From assembly GCA_030849805.1 (NCBI GenBank), contig JASANZ010002054.1:1-39935 (forward strand): a DNA stretch of 39,935 nt. The letters run 5' to 3'. Origin of the DNA: Sergeia podlipaevii. Lineage: Eukaryota; Euglenozoa; Kinetoplastea; Trypanosomatida; Trypanosomatidae. Under the pieces are notes generated by a model, which saw only the letters and a program-made list of their open reading frames with translations, did not search any database and was not told the origin of the DNA. The position numbers and the translations under genes were made by a program. Below, one piece after another: positions 37,222-39,935 of the stretch (position 1 is the stretch's first letter; each line of letters starts with the position of its first letter).

Positions 37222-38263
37222 ATGTAAAAGAGGAATTGTGCACATCAATAAAATATTTTGCGATTTACATTTTAAAATGATTACGGTGATGATATCCCAC
37301 TGAAACGTTTTTCACAGTCGCATAGCTTTCCTTTTTTTGTCAAGAGCAAAAATAAAAATAATAATATACATTTTTTTCCGAAGGAACATTGTGGTCTTCG
37401 TTCAATCAGCATTTGCAACACTCACGAAAGGAAAGGAAAAAATATGTAGTGGGGTGGGTGGGAGTCAAATTTATAGTCGTAACATAGCCAATAACCTTAA
37501 AAACTGAAGTTTCTTATTTTCTTTAAATAGGGAAAGTAATATTGAGCTGATCGCTCATCCATAAGAAAGCTCACTCATGTTCACACAAAAAAAAAAACAA
37601 GCGCATACGAAAAAAAGAAAAGTAACTGAGCGTATTTCAACTTTAAATAAAAGAGGCACGTACTATCTGGCAAATAATAATGGTAATAATAATAATAATA
37701 CCAGAAACTACCAGTGCTCATAAACGGAGATCCTAGCAACGCAATCGAAATCAAGGATAACAATAAAAGCAACTACGGGAGGGGGGGGGAGGTACGAAAA
37801 CTGGCTGTTCAATTTATGGACAAACTACGAAAAGTTCACTCAGTAGCATCTTTGAAAAAAAAAAAAAGAGATGGCGGGGCAATAAAGCGTTTTATGGTTT
37901 TAAAATAGTGGAGCTGCGTCACACATGAGCATTTCTCACTCACTTGCTTGCATTTTCCTTTTAGGAAGCGCTTACAACGTGTATATTAATGCACGTCCGT
38001 CTACCACCCACTGTATAGTGACACGAAAAAAAAAAGGACACAGCACCCGGTACAATGGTTTGAAACGATATATAATCAGAGCACAATCCAAGGATACGGA
38101 AAAACTCACTTTCGCTCCTTGTGTTTTTTTTAAATTTTTTGCATGTATGAAAGCCTGGTGTGGTGCCATTTTCAACTCCTTATTCACCATCACTTGTTTA
38201 ATTTCTCCTTTTTTTTTCCTACCAAGAACATTGTGCTTTGTCTGCATTCTTGCATAAAGCTAC

Positions 38264-39253
38264 TCAAGGAGTATCATCATCTTCCGGTTTGACTCCTGTT
38301 GTATTCAGCGCGCCGATAGGAAGGCACCCAGAAGACGACTTCGGCAAATGAGGATTCGCAATCACATCAGTGAAGCACGACGCTTGTGTGCAGCTCACGA
38401 AGTTGGGGACATCTATGGGGTTGTTGATATCGTTGTCGCTTAACAGCCCATTACCCTTTTTACAGTAGACGTCACTACCACCGAGGGGCTCAGATAAGGG
38501 CGAAGCGTATCCTGTTTCGTTGAGCAGCTCTATAATGCTATCTTCAAGAACTCGCTGAGGCGTCTCCGCCTCGAAGCGAGCTACGGGGATGCCATACATA
38601 TCAATCAGAAAATAGGAGAAGTTCCACTTGACAGCTGTCTGCCCAAGCGTGCCCTTCACACAGGACTTTAGATACGTGAAAAGCGGGTGCTCATGCGCTC
38701 CGTTAACATCAACCTTGCCAAGGATAGGAAACTCAAGAGTGCCGATTGAAGAATACAAAAGTGGCACCAGGTCCACCAGTTCATCCTCATGAAGAGGCTC
38801 AGCAGTGCTAAATTGATCGCACGGAAACCCAAGCACTGTAAACCCGCGTGAATGGTAACGGCTGTACAGTGTGTTAAGAAGCCGCAGGCACTTTTCCGAG
38901 TACTCTTTACACTTGACCGCAATATTTGTGATGATCAGTGGATGCCCCGTGTGCTGCTTGAGGTCATAGGGCTCGCAATAGCAATTGAGAACTTCATAAT
39001 TGTAGATACTCTTCTCATTCAATGCATCTTGCAAGGTGGTATGCTGCTGCTGCTGATGTAGGTTCAGCGATTCGTGCGGGCGGATCGTAGCATCAAAAGT
39101 TAAAGGAGGTGATTGGCACATGACCAAGGACGACATGGGTGATGAAGTCTGGGGGATCTTTATTGGGCTCCCAGTTTCCAACGTCGCGTCACACAGTATT
39201 TCTGAATTACTATTGCATTTGGAGAGCTGCAAAAAGCTTTGATGTGCATCCAT
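38264..39253 (-). CDS. Glutathione peroxidase-like protein with altered active site and terminal extensions
   Basis: 329 aa from the ATG at 39253. A thioredoxin-fold peroxidase core of about 160 aa spans roughly 81-246: SIYNYEVLNCYCEPYDL, HPLIITNIAVKC, GFTVLGFPCDQF, EFPILGKVDVNGAHEHPLF, AVKWNFSYFLIDMYGIPVARF. Kinetoplastid relatives are tryparedoxin peroxidases that clear hydroperoxides. The peroxidatic Cys115 and the Trp210-Asn211 pair are kept. The catalytic Gln of the FPCNQFxxQEP motif is Ala151, and the resolving Cys expected in the 154-180 segment is absent. The 80-residue N-terminal and 80-residue C-terminal extensions are polar and unlike the family. Catalysis is therefore doubtful; a sensor or binding role is possible. 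The frame continues upstream through Phe/Tyr-rich spacer, but the likely acceptor at 39333-39334 and the AT-rich composition favour 39253. Confidence 0.8.
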   Translation of the reverse strand: MDAHQSFLQLSKCNSNSEILCDATLETGSPIKIPQTSSPMSSLVMCQSPPLTFDATIRPHESLNLHQQQQHTTLQDALNEKSIYNYEVLNCYCEPYDLKQHTGHPLIITNIAVKCKEYSEKCLRLLNTLYSRYHSRGFTVLGFPCDQFSTAEPLHEDELVDLVPLLYSSIGTLEFPILGKVDVNGAHEHPLFTYLKSCVKGTLGQTAVKWNFSYFLIDMYGIPVARFEAETPQRVLEDSIIELLNETGYASPLSEPLGGSDVYCKKGNGLLSDNDINNPIDVPNFVSCTQASCFTDVIANPHLPKSSSGCLPIGALNTTGVKPEDDDTP

Positions 39254-39935
39254 ATTTACGTAATAAATATATAAAAGAAAATAATAGTAATGAAAATAAT
39301 AGTAAAAGATCAGATAACAAACAATACGAGGACTAACAATAACAAAAATGAAAAAAGTGAAGTAAAAGTATGTGCGCACTAGAATATAGAATACAAAGCT
39401 ACACTTGGAATTTTTCTCGGTAGTTTTTTTGAGATGCGGGAAGAAAGCATACACATGTGCTTTTTCTCACTTTCTAAAATTCTCAAATGACTTCAGCAAA
39501 AAAAAAACTTGAAAAAAAAAAAGAATCACAGTGGTTTGTAAATAATGTGATGTCTCCCCGCCTTGATTCGCTTTAGCTTTTATGGAAAACTTCCTATGAA
39601 AAAAAAAAGATTTGTGGGGGGGGGGTGGGGGAACGGGCAAAAGAAGATATATATAGTTATATGTGAAATGATATCATTAAAAACTCATTATTAATTTTTC
39701 GTGCAAACGCACTCCATAACAACAACAAATGAAGGCAACAGACGATAAACGAGAATGTAAGAATTTCAATAGTAACCAGACTTTCAAGTAAGAGACGTTG
39801 CGGCCCTTGACGTAACTGGGAAAAAGAAAAAAAACGAGTCGCTAAACAGATGAAAACTGTTTGGGAAAAAAAAATAGAAATAAAAGAAAATAGCGAGCGC
39901 GCGATTGCAATTATCAGACACATATATAGCAATAC
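39254..39935. other. Spacer at the window edge
   Basis: AT-rich, with A runs and G-rich stretch at 39615-39631. The 91-aa open frame on the minus strand (39657-39932) is low-complexity hydrophobic and not convincing. No gene is seen. Confidence 0.6.
39333..39334 (-). promoter_or_regulatory. Predicted trans-splice acceptor AG for the peroxidase-like gene
   Basis: On the minus strand CTTTTTTCATTTTTGTTATT then GTTAG ends here, giving a leader of about 80 nt to the ATG at 39253. Confidence 0.5.

Larger units (their letters stand above)
36867..38263. other. Intergenic spacer, 1.4 kb
   Basis: AT-rich, holding the 3' UTR of the peroxidase-like gene. It includes GA repeats (37139-37160), a TA run (37197-37221), an ATA run (about 37683-37700) and a G8 run near 37780. 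A 91-aa minus-strand open frame (37972-38247) has no recognisable features and is not called. One strong hairpin is listed separately. Confidence 0.6.

Noticed and set aside
37972..38247. 91-aa minus-strand open frame in the 1.4 kb spacer
   Set aside because: No domain, no membrane or targeting feature, and no clear acceptor; probably chance in the peroxidase-like 3' UTR.
39254..39454. 67-residue Phe/Tyr-rich extension of the peroxidase-like protein, which could look like a membrane anchor
   Set aside because: It reads through AT-rich spacer and across the likely splice acceptor at 39333-39334.
1..39935. CRISPR array, bacterial operons, rRNA or tRNA genes
   Set aside because: No spaced direct repeats, no bacterial-type gene packing, and no recognisable RNA-gene core sequences; repeats seen are simple microsatellites.

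Overview
This window looks like part of a trypanosomatid (kinetoplastid) nuclear chromosome, most likely a Trypanosoma or a close relative. All convincing protein genes are intronless and lie on the minus strand, as in a polycistronic transcription unit. They are separated by AT-rich spacers full of homopolymers and microsatellites. Most starts are preceded, in the direction of transcription, by a pyrimidine tract and an AG that would serve as a trans-splice acceptor. The species cannot be fixed by eye.

Layout in transcription order (right to left). A glutathione-peroxidase-like protein with a degraded active site (38264-39253). A 1.4 kb spacer with one strong hairpin. A large helical, probably mitochondrial protein (33546-36866). 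A 130-aa protein of unknown function (32704-33096). A Y14/RBM8A-like exon-junction-complex protein (31730-32254). An accessory block at about 29.95-31.6 kb. Two small single-pass membrane proteins (29622-29825, 29243-29428). A basic, low-complexity protein with kinetoplastid-type C-terminal motifs (26583-28553). A Snu17/RBMX2-like splicing factor (25307-25852). Two adjacent RCC1-repeat proteins (19764-24896 and 16333-18897). A 2.9 kb gap. A GID2/RMD5-type RING protein (8663-13441). A trypsin-like/armadillo fusion (5030-8188). A sphingosine-kinase-like lipid kinase (1124-3829).

The accessory block is the part that ordinary annotation does not explain. It has two inverted arms of about 270 bp (30562-30830 and 31302-31580) sharing an exact 23-bp core. 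Each arm ends in a splice-acceptor-like signal and an ATG, facing inward. Between them is a frameshifted plus-strand coding remnant. A GC-rich island of about 240 bp sits just to the left, in otherwise AT-rich spacer. This looks like a remnant of a mobile element, or of two head-to-head copies of a multicopy gene.

The genes do not form one pathway, which is normal for a kinetoplastid cluster. Two are pre-mRNA processing factors (Y14, Snu17-like). Several others keep a family fold but have changed key residues or large insertions: the peroxidase-like protein, the protease-like domain and the split RING. No tRNA, rRNA, CRISPR array or complete transposon was recognised.
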